The notes under the pieces are model-generated. The model saw only the letters and a program-made list of their open reading frames with translations. It had not been told where the DNA came from and did not search any database. The translations under genes and the position numbers were made by a program. A DNA stretch of 64,000 bases from Oscillospiraceae bacterium. Lineage in GTDB: Bacteria > Bacillota > Clostridia > Oscillospirales > Acutalibacteraceae. The stretch spans positions 6,483 through 70,482 of the forward strand of contig SVQH01000012.1 in the NCBI GenBank assembly GCA_015065425.1, in the 5' to 3' direction. Within the stretch, counting starts at the first letter, position 1. Every line of letters begins with the position of its first letter. This document shows, piece by piece, positions 18,724-27,777 of this stretch.

Positions 18724-19944
18724 ATGGCAAGAAAAACAGAATGTATTGCAATGCTGCTCGCAGGCGGACAGGGCAGCAGACTCGGTATTCTTACAAAGAA
18801 TATTGCAAAGCCCGCCGTACCTTACGGCGGAAAATACAGAATTATCGATTTCCCCCTTTCAAACTGCACAAATTCAGGTATTTATACCGTAGGTGTCCTG
18901 ACACAGTATCAGCCCCTTGAACTCAATGATTACATCGGCAACGGTCAGGCATGGGATCTTGACAGAAATGAGGGCGGTGTACATATTCTTTCACCTTATC
19001 AGCAGATAAAGGGTACGGAGTGGTACAAGGGTACAGCCAATGCCATATATCAGAACATCAATTTTATCGACCGCTATGACCCCGAATATGTAGCCATTCT
19101 TTCAGGTGACCATATTTATAAAATGGATTATGCAAAGATGCTCGATTTCCATAAGGAAAAGGATGCTGCGTGTACCATAGCAATGCTTGAAGTTCCGTGG
19201 GAAGAGGCTTCCCGTTTCGGTCTTATGTTTGTGGATGATGACGGAGCTATTACCGCATTTGAAGAAAAACCCAAGGTTCCGAAATCAAATAAGGCTTCTA
19301 TGGGCGTTTATATCTTTACATGGAAGAAGCTCAGGGAATATCTCATTGCTGATGAAAATACTCCCGGTTCTTCCAATGACTTCGGTAAGAATGTCATTCC
19401 CGCCATGCATGAAGCAGGGGAGAGAATGTTTGCTTATAAGTTTGACGGCTACTGGAAGGATGTCGGAACCATCGACAGCCTCTGGGAAGCAAACCTTGAC
19501 CTTCTCAATCCCAAAGTAAATATTGACCTCAGTGATACATCATGGCCCATATACTGCAAAAATTCCGCTCTTGCTCCTCATTTTGCATCAAAGGATTCTA
19601 AGATTCAGAATTCAATGGTATCAGGCGGCTGCATGATAGACGGCGAGGTTGATTATTCCGTACTTTTCTCCAATGTTACGGTTGAAAAAGGTGCAAAGGT
19701 TGAATATTCAATAGTAATGCCCGGTGCCGTGATTAAATCAGGTGCACAGGTAAAATATGCTATGATAGCCGAAAATGCCGTTATTGAAGAAGGTGCTTCT
19801 GTCGGTGAAGATCCCGAAAAGGTAAAGGACCTTGAAAAATGGGGTGTAGCCGTTATCGGTGCTGATGTTGTTATCGGTAAAAATTCAAAGGTTTCCGCAA
19901 ATCTTATGATAGATGAAAATGTTAAGGAGGGTGAAACAAAATGA
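18724..19944 (+). CDS. glgC: Glucose-1-phosphate adenylyltransferase, catalytic subunit
   Basis: Makes ADP-glucose from ATP and glucose-1-phosphate, the committed step of glycogen synthesis. The protein has 406 residues from the ATG at 18724. The nucleotide-binding loop is [12 protein letters not shown], with [15 protein letters not shown] and the sugar-phosphate loop GDHIYKMDY. The C-terminal left-handed beta-helix is recognisable as hexapeptide repeats from about residue 290. I choose 18724 because GGAAG lies 8 bases upstream; the ATG at 18706 has no ribosome-binding site. The stop overlaps the glgD start (ATGA), implying a heteromeric enzyme made in step. Confidence 0.97.
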   Translation: MARKTECIAMLLAGGQGSRLGILTKNIAKPAVPYGGKYRIIDFPLSNCTNSGIYTVGVLTQYQPLELNDYIGNGQAWDLDRNEGGVHILSPYQQIKGTEWYKGTANAIYQNINFIDRYDPEYVAILSGDHIYKMDYAKMLDFHKEKDAACTIAMLEVPWEEASRFGLMFVDDDGAITAFEEKPKVPKSNKASMGVYIFTWKKLREYLIADENTPGSSNDFGKNVIPAMHEAGERMFAYKFDGYWKDVGTIDSLWEANLDLLNPKVNIDLSDTSWPIYCKNSALAPHFASKDSKIQNSMVSGGCMIDGEVDYSVLFSNVTVEKGAKVEYSIVMPGAVIKSGAQVKYAMIAENAVIEEGASVGEDPEKVKDLEKWGVAVIGADVVIGKNSKVSANLMIDENVKEGETK

Positions 19945-21059
19945 ACGGAAAAGATGTACTCGGTCTGATTTTTGCAAATTCGGATGATGATGTTATAAGC
20001 GAAATTACGGGTGTCCGATCAATGGCTTCCGTACCCTTCGGCGGCGGTTACCGTCTTGTTGATTTTGTTCTTTCAAACATGGTGAACTCCGGTATTGCCA
20101 AAGTCGGTGTTGTTACCAATAATAATTATCAGTCTCTTATGGACCATATAGGTTCAGGTAAGTCTTGGGATTTGTCAAGAAAGAATGAAGGTATATATTT
20201 CCTGCCTCCCTTCAACGCTGAGGCTGTTGAAAACTATAATGCATCAAGAATAGGTGCAATAAAGAACATACTTCATTTCCTTGAAAAATCCAATGAAGAT
20301 TATGTGTTTATGACAGACTGTACTTATGTTGCAAATCTTGACCTTGAAGAGCTTTTCGATTATCACGAAAAGAACGGCTGTGACATTACTCAGCTTTATA
20401 TGCACGGAAAAACTCCCGCAATAAAGGACCTTCCCGTGCTTGAAAAGATAGAAGATGGCAGAATTACAAAAATGTCTCTCGGAACAGGTGAAGGAAAGAC
20501 AACCGATTATGCACTCAAGGCAGTGCTTATCAAGAAATCACTTCTTGAAAGTCTTGTAAGCGTATCTTATGCAAAGGGACTTGTTTCCTTTGAAAAGGAT
20601 ATTCTTCTTAAAAATATCAAAAAACTCAATATCGGTGCCTTCCCGGTAAACGGTTTCTGTAAGGTTATCGATTCTCTTCAGGGGTATTTTGAAGCAAACT
20701 TCTCCCTGCTTGAACCCGAAAATTACAAGGCTCTTTTCTGCTGCGGCAGACCTGTTTATACTAAAGTATATGATGATATGCCCACTGTTTACGGCCTCGG
20801 AAGTGATGTTGCAAATTCTCTTATCGCAGACGGCTGTATAATCGAAGGTGAGGTTGAAAACTGCATCATTTTCAGAGACTGCAGAGTTGAAAAGGATGCC
20901 GTTGTCAAGAATTCAATTCTTATGCCCCACGGCTTTATAGCTCAGGGAGCAGCCGTAAATTATTGCATAGCCGATAAGGCTGTAGCCGTAAGAAGCGGAA
21001 AAACTCTCTCAGGTGCCGATTCATACCCAGTTTATATCGGTAAAAACATACATATCTGA
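19941..21059 (+). CDS. glgD: GlgD-type regulatory subunit of ADP-glucose pyrophosphorylase
   Basis: Paralogue of GlgC of 372 residues that in Firmicutes joins GlgC and raises its activity. The N-terminal loop [10 protein letters not shown] replaces the catalytic LLAGGxGxRLG, so the glycine-rich ATP loop and its arginine are gone, as is normal for GlgD. The nucleotidyltransferase fold ([15 protein letters not shown]) and C-terminal hexapeptide beta-helix remain. It overlaps glgC by four bases and is followed by glgA. Confidence 0.94.
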   Translation: MNGKDVLGLIFANSDDDVISEITGVRSMASVPFGGGYRLVDFVLSNMVNSGIAKVGVVTNNNYQSLMDHIGSGKSWDLSRKNEGIYFLPPFNAEAVENYNASRIGAIKNILHFLEKSNEDYVFMTDCTYVANLDLEELFDYHEKNGCDITQLYMHGKTPAIKDLPVLEKIEDGRITKMSLGTGEGKTTDYALKAVLIKKSLLESLVSVSYAKGLVSFEKDILLKNIKKLNIGAFPVNGFCKVIDSLQGYFEANFSLLEPENYKALFCCGRPVYTKVYDDMPTVYGLGSDVANSLIADGCIIEGEVENCIIFRDCRVEKDAVVKNSILMPHGFIAQGAAVNYCIADKAVAVRSGKTLSGADSYPVYIGKNIHI

Positions 21060-21075
21060 TTAAGTGAGGTTAAAG

Positions 21076-22503
21076 ATGAAAGTATTATATGCTGTAAGTG
21101 AAGCAAAGCCGTTTATCGCTTCAGGCGGTCTCGGCGATGTTGCGGGAAGCCTTCCCATTGCTCTCAGAAAAAGACTTATCGGCTGCAGAGTCGTTATGCC
21201 CTTATATGAAGGTATTCCCGACAGATTCAAAAATGAAATGAAGTTTATAACTCATATTACTGTTCCCGTTGCATGGAGAAGACAGTACTGCGGTATTTTT
21301 GAAGCAAAATACAACGGAGTTATATACTATTTTCTCGACAATCAGTATTATTTCAAGCGTCAGGGAATTTACGGTCATTATGATGATGCAGAGCGATTTG
21401 CTTTCTTCTCCCGTGCCGTACTTGAAATGATACCTCACATTGATTTTAAGCCCGATGTTATTAACTGTAATGACTGGCAGACGGCTCTTGTTCCCGTATA
21501 CTATTCTCTTTATTACGGAAACAGAGAGGGTTTTCAGAATATCAAGACCGCTTTTACCATTCACAATATTCAGTATCAGGGTAAATTCGGTGAAGAAATA
21601 CTTGAAGATGTTCTCGGCATTCCTCATGAATATGCATCCCTTCTCCACAATGATGACTGTATAAATCTTATGAAGGGTGCCATTGAATGTGCAAATGCCG
21701 TAACAACGGTAAGCCCCTCTTATGCAAAGGAGATACTCGATCCCTATTATTCGCACGGGCTTGACAATATCCTTGCAATGAGAAGCTGGAAAATCCACGG
21801 TATTCTCAACGGTATCGATACGGTTACAAATGACCCGGCTGCGGACAAGAACCTTCCCGTAAACTTCAGTTCCGATGACATTGCTGGAAAGGCTGTCTGC
21901 AAAGCAGCACTTCAGAAGGAAATGGGACTTCCCGAAAAGCCGGACACACCTGTTATCGGTATGGTAACAAGACTTGTATCGCATAAGGGACTTGACCTTG
22001 TTCAGTGTGTTCTTGAAGAGCTTCTGTGCACAAGTGACGTTCAGGTAATAGTACTGGGTTCAGGTGACTGGCAGTATGAGACATTTTTTACGGGACTCGC
22101 AGCAAAATATCCCGATAAGCTCGCTGTCAAGATAGGCTTCGTGCCCTCACTTGCAAGTCGTATCTACGGCGGAAGTGACATCTTCCTTATGCCTTCACAA
22201 AGTGAACCCTGCGGACTTTCTCAAATGTTTGCTCTCAGATACGGTTCAATTCCCATTGTAAGAGCGACGGGAGGACTTCGTGACTCTGTTAAGGATTCAG
22301 GTGATAACGAGGGTAACGGTTTTGTGTTTGAGGACTATAATGCACATGAGATGCTTCATACCATAAGACGTGCTCTTGAAGGCTATGCTGACAAAGAAGG
22401 CTGGGCTATACTCAGAAAGAGAGCCATGGAATGTGACTATTCATGGGGACGTTCTGCAAACGAATATATTAAACTTTATAAGTCTCTTATAAAAGGAGAA
22501 TAA
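21076..22503 (+). CDS. glgA: Glycogen synthase
   Basis: Transfers glucose from ADP-glucose to the growing alpha-1,4 chain, GT5 family, 475 residues. The N-terminal motif is SGGLGDVAGSLP; the lysine of the usual KxGGL is alanine here, which I believe also occurs in other clostridial GlgA. The C-terminal domain has GMVTRLVSHKGLDL and the catalytic-site EPCGLSQMFALRYG. The start at 21076 has GTGAGG upstream; the earlier GTG is that ribosome-binding site. The next gene starts 3 bases after the stop. Confidence 0.96.
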   Translation: MKVLYAVSEAKPFIASGGLGDVAGSLPIALRKRLIGCRVVMPLYEGIPDRFKNEMKFITHITVPVAWRRQYCGIFEAKYNGVIYYFLDNQYYFKRQGIYGHYDDAERFAFFSRAVLEMIPHIDFKPDVINCNDWQTALVPVYYSLYYGNREGFQNIKTAFTIHNIQYQGKFGEEILEDVLGIPHEYASLLHNDDCINLMKGAIECANAVTTVSPSYAKEILDPYYSHGLDNILAMRSWKIHGILNGIDTVTNDPAADKNLPVNFSSDDIAGKAVCKAALQKEMGLPEKPDTPVIGMVTRLVSHKGLDLVQCVLEELLCTSDVQVIVLGSGDWQYETFFTGLAAKYPDKLAVKIGFVPSLASRIYGGSDIFLMPSQSEPCGLSQMFALRYGSIPIVRATGGLRDSVKDSGDNEGNGFVFEDYNAHEMLHTIRRALEGYADKEGWAILRKRAMECDYSWGRSANEYIKLYKSLIKGE

Positions 22504-22505
22504 TA

Positions 22506-23372
22506 ATGGCTGAGTTTATTTTTTCCGCCTTTGCAGACGAAGCAGGCGGCGGGCTTTTAAGTCAGATTGATGCTCTTAAAGCAAACGGTATCACACATAT
22601 TGAACCAAGAGGTCTTGATGAGGGTAATATTTCAAATTTTACCGCTTCTCAGGTGAAGGAAGTAAAAAAGATACTTGATGAACACGGTATCGGGGTGTCT
22701 TCTGTAGGTTCTCATTTCGGTAAAATAAATATAAAAGATGAATTCGGTGCACACTTTGATTCTTTCAAACAGTGCGTTGAAAATGCCGCCATTCTCGGAA
22801 CTGAAAATATCAGAATGTTCAGCTTCTATATTGACGAAGGTGAAGATTATGACTCATACCGTGATGAAGTGTTCGAGCGTCTTGATAAAATGGCTGATTA
22901 TGCAAGAAGCGGCGGTATCTGGTGCTGTCATGAAAACGAAAAAGGTATTTTCGGTGATAATGACGTAAGATGTCTTGATATTCTCACCACCTTCAAAGGC
23001 AGGATAAAAGGTATATTTGACCCTGCCAACTTCATTCAGTGTAAGGTTGAAATTCTCCCTGCATTTGAAAAATTGCAGAAATATATCGAGTATATGCACA
23101 TCAAGGATTGCCGTATGAGCGACGGATTTGTTGTTCCCTGCGGTAAGGGTGACGGCAATATAGAAGAACTGATAAGACGCTTCAATAAGACGGAAGGAAA
23201 GCATTTCCTGACCCTTGAACCCCATCTCAAGGTTTTTGAAGGCCTTAAGGACCTTGAGCTTACAGGCGGAGCAGAGTCCGTGAAAGAGGAATACGAATAT
23301 CCCACCAACAGAGCTGCTTTTGATGCCGCATGTAAGGCATTTAAAGAGGTTTATGAAGCCGCAATGGCGTAA
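22506..23372 (+). CDS. Sugar phosphate isomerase/epimerase-like TIM-barrel protein
   Basis: 288 residues with the xylose-isomerase/AP-endonuclease-2 barrel fold. It begins FSAFADEAGGGLLSQIDALKANGITHIEPRGLD, and metal-ligand-like positions appear in CCHENEKG, FDPANFIQ, YMHIKDC and TLEPH. The family interconverts or dehydrates sugars; the exact substrate cannot be told. AAAGGAGAA overlaps the glgA stop region and the gap is 3 bases, so it is the last gene of the glycogen operon, an unusual companion for glycogen genes. Confidence 0.8.
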   Translation: MAEFIFSAFADEAGGGLLSQIDALKANGITHIEPRGLDEGNISNFTASQVKEVKKILDEHGIGVSSVGSHFGKINIKDEFGAHFDSFKQCVENAAILGTENIRMFSFYIDEGEDYDSYRDEVFERLDKMADYARSGGIWCCHENEKGIFGDNDVRCLDILTTFKGRIKGIFDPANFIQCKVEILPAFEKLQKYIEYMHIKDCRMSDGFVVPCGKGDGNIEELIRRFNKTEGKHFLTLEPHLKVFEGLKDLELTGGAESVKEEYEYPTNRAAFDAACKAFKEVYEAAMA

Positions 23373-23395
23373 ATCTGTAAAATATATGTATCAGC

Positions 23396-23426
23396 AGAGT
23401 TCTCTTTGCGGGAACTCTGTTTTTAT
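23396..23426 (+). terminator. Intrinsic terminator of the glycogen operon
   Basis: AGAGTTC (23397-23403) pairs with GAACTCT (23413-23419), followed by GTTTTTAT. Confidence 0.85.
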
Positions 23427-23435
23427 AATATAGGA

Positions 23436-23515
23436 AATTACTCGCATCGTGAGTAATTTGCTTATGTCAAGAAACACCGATTCCCCCAAGACCCGGGGCA
23501 GGGGGGGATAAATCG
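23436..23515. repeat. Intergenic palindromic element with two hairpins
   Basis: AAATTACTC (23436-23444) pairs with GAGTAATTT (23452-23460). A second, very G/C-rich hairpin pairs CGATTCCCCC (23478-23487) with GGGGG...AATCG (23501-23515). The base composition is unlike the A/T-rich surroundings. It lies after a terminator and before the next promoter, so it is probably a mobile intergenic repeat and not part of a gene. Confidence 0.5.
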
Positions 23516-23567
23516 TAAGATTTTTTTCTTATATTTATGACAAATTATTAATATTGTCTTAAACTTA

Positions 23568-23596
23568 TTGATTTCAAAAAACTGCAGATGTATAAT
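23568..23596 (+). promoter_or_regulatory. Promoter of the LtaS/OpgB-like gene
   Basis: TTGATT (23568-23573), 17 bases, TATAAT (23591-23596). Confidence 0.75.
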
Positions 23597-23657
23597 AACT
23601 AAGTTATATTTTATTATGTTTTAAGTTTTTTAATAAAAGTCAAAGGGGTAAGATTAA

Positions 23658-25499
23658 ATGATAATTGCAATAGGAATACTTTTCGGTATTGCCGTCAGTA
23701 TTGTCGATATCAAGTTTATTCTCAAAGAAAAATGCATCGGAAAAATGATACATCCCGTTATAAGAGATGTTTCTGTCGTAAATCTTTTTACTTTCGGTGT
23801 GCTGAAATATTTTCTCGGAAGTGAAAATATTTATTTTCCTGAAGACGGTACAGGATACACAAAATTTATTCTGTCGGCATTTATTGTAAGTGTACTGTGG
23901 CTTATCCTCTGTTCGCTTGCTGACGGAAGCTCTTATCTTGAAAAATGTGATATAAAAAGAAAGAAAAGCTCATTTACACTGAAAATCGTACTTTCGGTCT
24001 TTTTTGCACTTGGTATTGCAGCTCTTATGGGTACTGTCTGGGGAAAGGATTTCTTTGGTGACCTTACTCCCGACCAGATACTTATTAATCTGAATTCTCC
24101 CACAGAAGGAACTGATTCAAGCGTATATATTTCAGGTGTCGAAGGTGTTGTTCTTCCCACTGCAATGTTTACGGCTATGTTCTGTCTCTTTGCTTTTTCG
24201 GATTATAAGCTTGTTATAAAGAAAAATGATAAGAATAAAACAGTTTTTTCCGTACTAGCAAACAGAATAATAAGTGCCGTGTTGGCACTGTCCCTTCTTA
24301 TCGGCGGATGTGCTTACGGAATAAATGAATTTCAGCTTGTACAGCTTTATCACTCCTATGTTCTTGCATCGGATTTTATAGAGAATAATTTTGCTGACCC
24401 CGATACGGTAAAATTGACATTTCCCGAAAAAAAGAGAAATCTTATTCACATTTACCTTGAAAGTATGGAAAATACCTTCCTTTCCAAAGAACTCGGAGGC
24501 TTTTGTGAGGATAATCTTATTCCTCATCTGTATGAACTCAGCAGTGAGGGAATATCCTTCTCTCACCTAGAAGAAGGGCTCGGAGGTTTTCAGGAGTCAA
24601 CCGGTGCCGGCTGGTCAGTTGCTTCCATGGTAAACATGGGAACAGGTCTTCCCATGAAGGTACCGGATAAACAGAATCAGTACGGTGATGAAAACAATTT
24701 CCTTCCCGGAGCCACCGCAATAGGTGACATTCTTAAAGAACAGGGCTATGAGCAGACTGTTATGTTCGGAGCAAATGCCGATTTCGGAGGACTTACATAT
24801 TATTTCAAATCTCACGGTGATTATACAATAATCGACCATAAGGAAGTCAAAAAGAGGGGCTATGTTCCTTCGGATTATAAGGTATTCTGGGGTTATGAGG
24901 ATGATAAGCTCTATGAATACGCCATGAATGAAATCACCCGTCTTTCTGAAACGGGAAAACCCTTCCATTTTATGATGGAAACGGCAGATACCCATACTCC
25001 CGAAGGTTATCTTAGTCCCAAGGCACCAACGCCTTATGATAACAAATATGCAAATGCCGTAAGATATTCTCAGGAGGAAACCGTAAAATTTGTCCGCTGG
25101 ATACAGCAACAGCCTTTTTATGAAAACACAACGGTCATTCTTATAGGTGACCATCTCAGTATGGCAAAGAAATTCTTTGAAGGTCTTGACGGAATTGAGG
25201 ATTATCACAGAAGCTGTTACAATCTTATTCTTAATCCTGCACCGGTACTTGAAGATATTCCGAAGGAGAGATGCTTCAACAGAGACTGGGCGGTGTTTGA
25301 TATGTTCCCGACCATTCTCTCAAGTATTGGTGTTGAAATAGAGGGTGACAGACTGGGAATCGGTACAGATCTTTTCTCCGACCGTGATACCTTATTTGAG
25401 GAGTACGGTGTGGATTTCGTAAATGACGAGCTTGTAAAGAGAAGTAATTTCTATAATTTCAATATCCTTACAAACGGAATATTAAGTGACAAAAAATAA
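23658..25499 (+). CDS. LtaS/OpgB-like membrane phosphoglycerol transferase (sulfatase fold)
   Basis: 613 residues. The N-terminal third holds about five membrane helices; the rest is an extracellular alkaline-phosphatase/sulfatase-fold domain beginning RNLIHIYLESMENTF. The nucleophile is probably Thr315 in ESTGAGWS, closest to the OpgB pattern T-x-W-(T/S)-x-A-x-M-V. The histidine/aspartate metal motifs are in TADTHTPEGY and VILIGDHLSM. Known relatives move sn-glycerol-1-phosphate from phosphatidylglycerol onto lipoteichoic acid or glucans; which acceptor applies here is not visible. It has its own promoter and a terminator shared with the convergent YhhN gene. Confidence 0.88.
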   Translation: MIIAIGILFGIAVSIVDIKFILKEKCIGKMIHPVIRDVSVVNLFTFGVLKYFLGSENIYFPEDGTGYTKFILSAFIVSVLWLILCSLADGSSYLEKCDIKRKKSSFTLKIVLSVFFALGIAALMGTVWGKDFFGDLTPDQILINLNSPTEGTDSSVYISGVEGVVLPTAMFTAMFCLFAFSDYKLVIKKNDKNKTVFSVLANRIISAVLALSLLIGGCAYGINEFQLVQLYHSYVLASDFIENNFADPDTVKLTFPEKKRNLIHIYLESMENTFLSKELGGFCEDNLIPHLYELSSEGISFSHLEEGLGGFQESTGAGWSVASMVNMGTGLPMKVPDKQNQYGDENNFLPGATAIGDILKEQGYEQTVMFGANADFGGLTYYFKSHGDYTIIDHKEVKKRGYVPSDYKVFWGYEDDKLYEYAMNEITRLSETGKPFHFMMETADTHTPEGYLSPKAPTPYDNKYANAVRYSQEETVKFVRWIQQQPFYENTTVILIGDHLSMAKKFFEGLDGIEDYHRSCYNLILNPAPVLEDIPKERCFNRDWAVFDMFPTILSSIGVEIEGDRLGIGTDLFSDRDTLFEEYGVDFVNDELVKRSNFYNFNILTNGILSDKK

Positions 25500-25516
25500 A
25501 ATATTCTTCTGCAAAA

Positions 25517-25566
25517 AAAAAGACTTCATACCGTATCTGAAAAATGACGGTACGAAGTCTTTTTAT
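25517..25566. terminator. Bidirectional terminator
   Basis: AGACTTC-AT-ACCGT pairs with ACGGT-AC-GAAGTCT, flanked by a run of A on the left and T on the right. It separates convergent genes. Confidence 0.88.
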
Positions 25567-25577
25567 TTATGTATGAC

Positions 25578-26297
25578 TCAAATGAAATAGATAAGGGAAG
25601 CAAGAAGTATCTCTGCGGCAAAGAATGTATACATATTGAAAAGTTTCAGCTTGAAATTCTTTTTCTGCTTCTGATTGAACATGAGAATTGAAATTGAAAA
25701 ATCCGACATGACAAAAAGCAGTGCACCGAGAATGGAGCTTACAAGAACAAAAGGAGAAACTGAACTGTTGAAAGCAGTGAAGCCGAGTATAACTGCCTTA
25801 CACATCATCAGTGTTATAACAGCACCGTAAATGAAAACAGGTACTGTTATAATGGCGGGAAGGGACATTTTTTTGATTTTGATGTATACTAAAAATGCTA
25901 TGAGAGCCGCCGCTATTGTAAGTATTTCGGGTAATGATATAAATTTACTGTCAGGGTTAAATACTTTTATTCCGTTGAGATATGCAAGTATAAAACATAC
26001 ATGGGATGAGAGAAAACCCATAAATCCCAATCCTGTACAGATGACCGGTTTTCTGATATGTAAGAAGAGGTCACCTATCCATGAACAAATAAGAGCACCG
26101 AGCATGATTTTGTCAAACTGTGTAAGCTCCTCTGTCATAAGAACACAAAGTACGCCGACTGCAACGTATCCCGTAGCACCTACCATCTTTATTGCGAGAG
26201 ATTTCGGCGTAGGGCCGTCCTTTTGTGCATCAACATAAAAATATGTAATGCCGATTACAACCAGAGAAATGATTACCGTTAAAATTTTAAGAAGCAT
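25578..26297 (-). CDS. YhhN-family membrane protein (lysoplasmalogenase-like)
   Basis: Integral membrane protein, 239 residues, about eight helices. Family marks are CSWIGDLFLHIRK in helix 3 and GALLFVMSDFSISI in helix 7. Animal relatives (TMEM86) cleave the vinyl-ether bond of lysoplasmalogens; whether this bacterial copy does is not known, although plasmalogens are common in anaerobic Clostridia. GAGGGAT precedes the ATG. It starts 2 bases after the stop of the GDPD-like gene, so the two are in one operon. A second YhhN protein is encoded at 49.6 kb. Confidence 0.8.
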   Translation of the reverse strand: MLLKILTVIISLVVIGITYFYVDAQKDGPTPKSLAIKMVGATGYVAVGVLCVLMTEELTQFDKIMLGALICSWIGDLFLHIRKPVICTGLGFMGFLSSHVCFILAYLNGIKVFNPDSKFISLPEILTIAAALIAFLVYIKIKKMSLPAIITVPVFIYGAVITLMMCKAVILGFTAFNSSVSPFVLVSSILGALLFVMSDFSISILMFNQKQKKNFKLKLFNMYTFFAAEILLASLIYFI

Positions 26298-26299
26298 AC

Positions 26300-27556
26300 T
26301 TATCCCTCTTTTTTGCGTCTTTTAAAGAAATATATCTGAACTGCCACTACAGCAACAACAAAAACTATACATAAAAGAATTCTCGGAAGAGTTATTGTAG
26401 TACCTGCACTTCCGTCCTCAAGGGCTGAGAAATTTATGTTGATGTCATTTGCCGCCTTGTTAAGGGCACTGTAACAGTCATTAAGCTCCTGTACACAGGA
26501 GGATTTGTCGGAAAGTAATGATTCAGCCATACTTACGGCATCGGTATATGCCTTCTTGAAATCATTGAGAACATCATCCTTGAAATCGGGAAGGGTGTGC
26601 TGTGTCACATATTTATCATATATCCTCTGAAGTCTGTCTCTTGCTTCATCGGTTCTTATGAGATATTCGCAGAAAAGCTCTGCGTGGTCAGTAATTATTA
26701 CGGAATAACCTCTTCCTATAAGGTCATTCCACCATTTTTCGCTGTCCTGTCTGAAGCCGCATTCCTCGGGTATTGTGGGGTCTGCAATTACTCTGAGATT
26801 TTCAGCATAATTTCCGACTACGCTTTTATAATAATTTATTCCGTATCTGTTTTTTGTCTTCAGTTCAATTCCCACTGCACCTTCATCTTCAAGAAATGAT
26901 GCAAAAGCATTCATTGCAAAGATAACATTACCTCTTTTTGTTCCTATTATATGAGGTTTTTTGTAGCACTGTGAAAGAGCCGTACTTATTTCCTTTTTGC
27001 TGTCTCTGCACATAAGTATGCACATATCAAGTGCATTATTTTCGGATAATTCGTCGGTAATTACGGATATAATATCAGAAGAGCATCTGAGTATAAGAGG
27101 AATGTCATTTTCTTTTGCAACTGATAATACATCTGTAAGCAGGGGGATTTTTTCCTCGGATACTTTCTCATTGCTTCCGCCGCAGGAATATTTCAGGTTG
27201 AATCGGGAAAGCTCAGCAAAAGAAGTTTCTGCAATATTCATGACATTCTCTGAATCAAGCATTCTTTGTGTGGTATCATCAGAGAAGATAATGAGCTTCC
27301 CGTCAGCCGTTATTTTTACATCAAGAAGAATGAAATCAATATCAGTCTCAGCGGCTTTTACTATTGCAGGAATTGAGTTTTCGGGAACCGTGTCCCATTC
27401 TCCTTTTGATGAAACACCAAGAATTCTGCCCGACGGGTCAAGAAATTCCTTCATTGAGTTTTCTGTTCTTGTGTTTTCTGCCGCAAAAACAGAAGGTACA
27501 AAACAGGTCAGCAGTAATATAACCGAAAAAATAATAGAAAATATTCTGGTTTTCAT
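26300..27556 (-). CDS. Membrane-anchored glycerophosphodiester phosphodiesterase-like protein with a degenerate active site
   Basis: 418 residues: signal peptide (residues 1-25), GDPD-like TIM barrel to about residue 300, a helical FIVAR-like segment to about 385, then a membrane helix (LPRILLCIVFVVAVVAV) and a basic tail KRRKKEG. The barrel has the scaffold of GDPD (VPENSIPAI, DVKITADGKLIIFSDD), but key residues are replaced: the HRG histidine reads VSSKGEW, the E-x-D pair reads LLD, and the HD dyad reads SDD. It is probably not a working phosphodiesterase and may bind lipid headgroups or teichoic acid. It is co-transcribed with the YhhN gene. Confidence 0.75.
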   Translation of the reverse strand: MKTRIFSIIFSVILLLTCFVPSVFAAENTRTENSMKEFLDPSGRILGVSSKGEWDTVPENSIPAIVKAAETDIDFILLDVKITADGKLIIFSDDTTQRMLDSENVMNIAETSFAELSRFNLKYSCGGSNEKVSEEKIPLLTDVLSVAKENDIPLILRCSSDIISVITDELSENNALDMCILMCRDSKKEISTALSQCYKKPHIIGTKRGNVIFAMNAFASFLEDEGAVGIELKTKNRYGINYYKSVVGNYAENLRVIADPTIPEECGFRQDSEKWWNDLIGRGYSVIITDHAELFCEYLIRTDEARDRLQRIYDKYVTQHTLPDFKDDVLNDFKKAYTDAVSMAESLLSDKSSCVQELNDCYSALNKAANDININFSALEDGSAGTTITLPRILLCIVFVVAVVAVQIYFFKRRKKEG

Positions 27557-27777
27557 AATGTATTTCGCTTTCTTTATATACTCTGATACATAAACACTGT
27601 ATCCGGCATATATATTAACATAATTCTGTTTTTATAGTAGCATACAAAATTGACATAAACAAGTCTATTTTTTACAACATAATAAAAACAGAACTTTCTT
27701 GCTGTAATATAAACACTGAAATAAATTGCAGTAAAGTGCAATTAAATGCCAAATCCCCATTTGAACGGAGTGTAATT

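Noticed and set aside
21202..21984. 260-codon minus-strand frame opposite glgA
   Set aside because: It is antisense to conserved glycogen synthase motifs and has no start signal.
25578..26297. The two YhhN proteins as a recent duplication
   Set aside because: They share only family motifs; sequence and neighbours differ, so an old divergence or separate acquisition is more likely.
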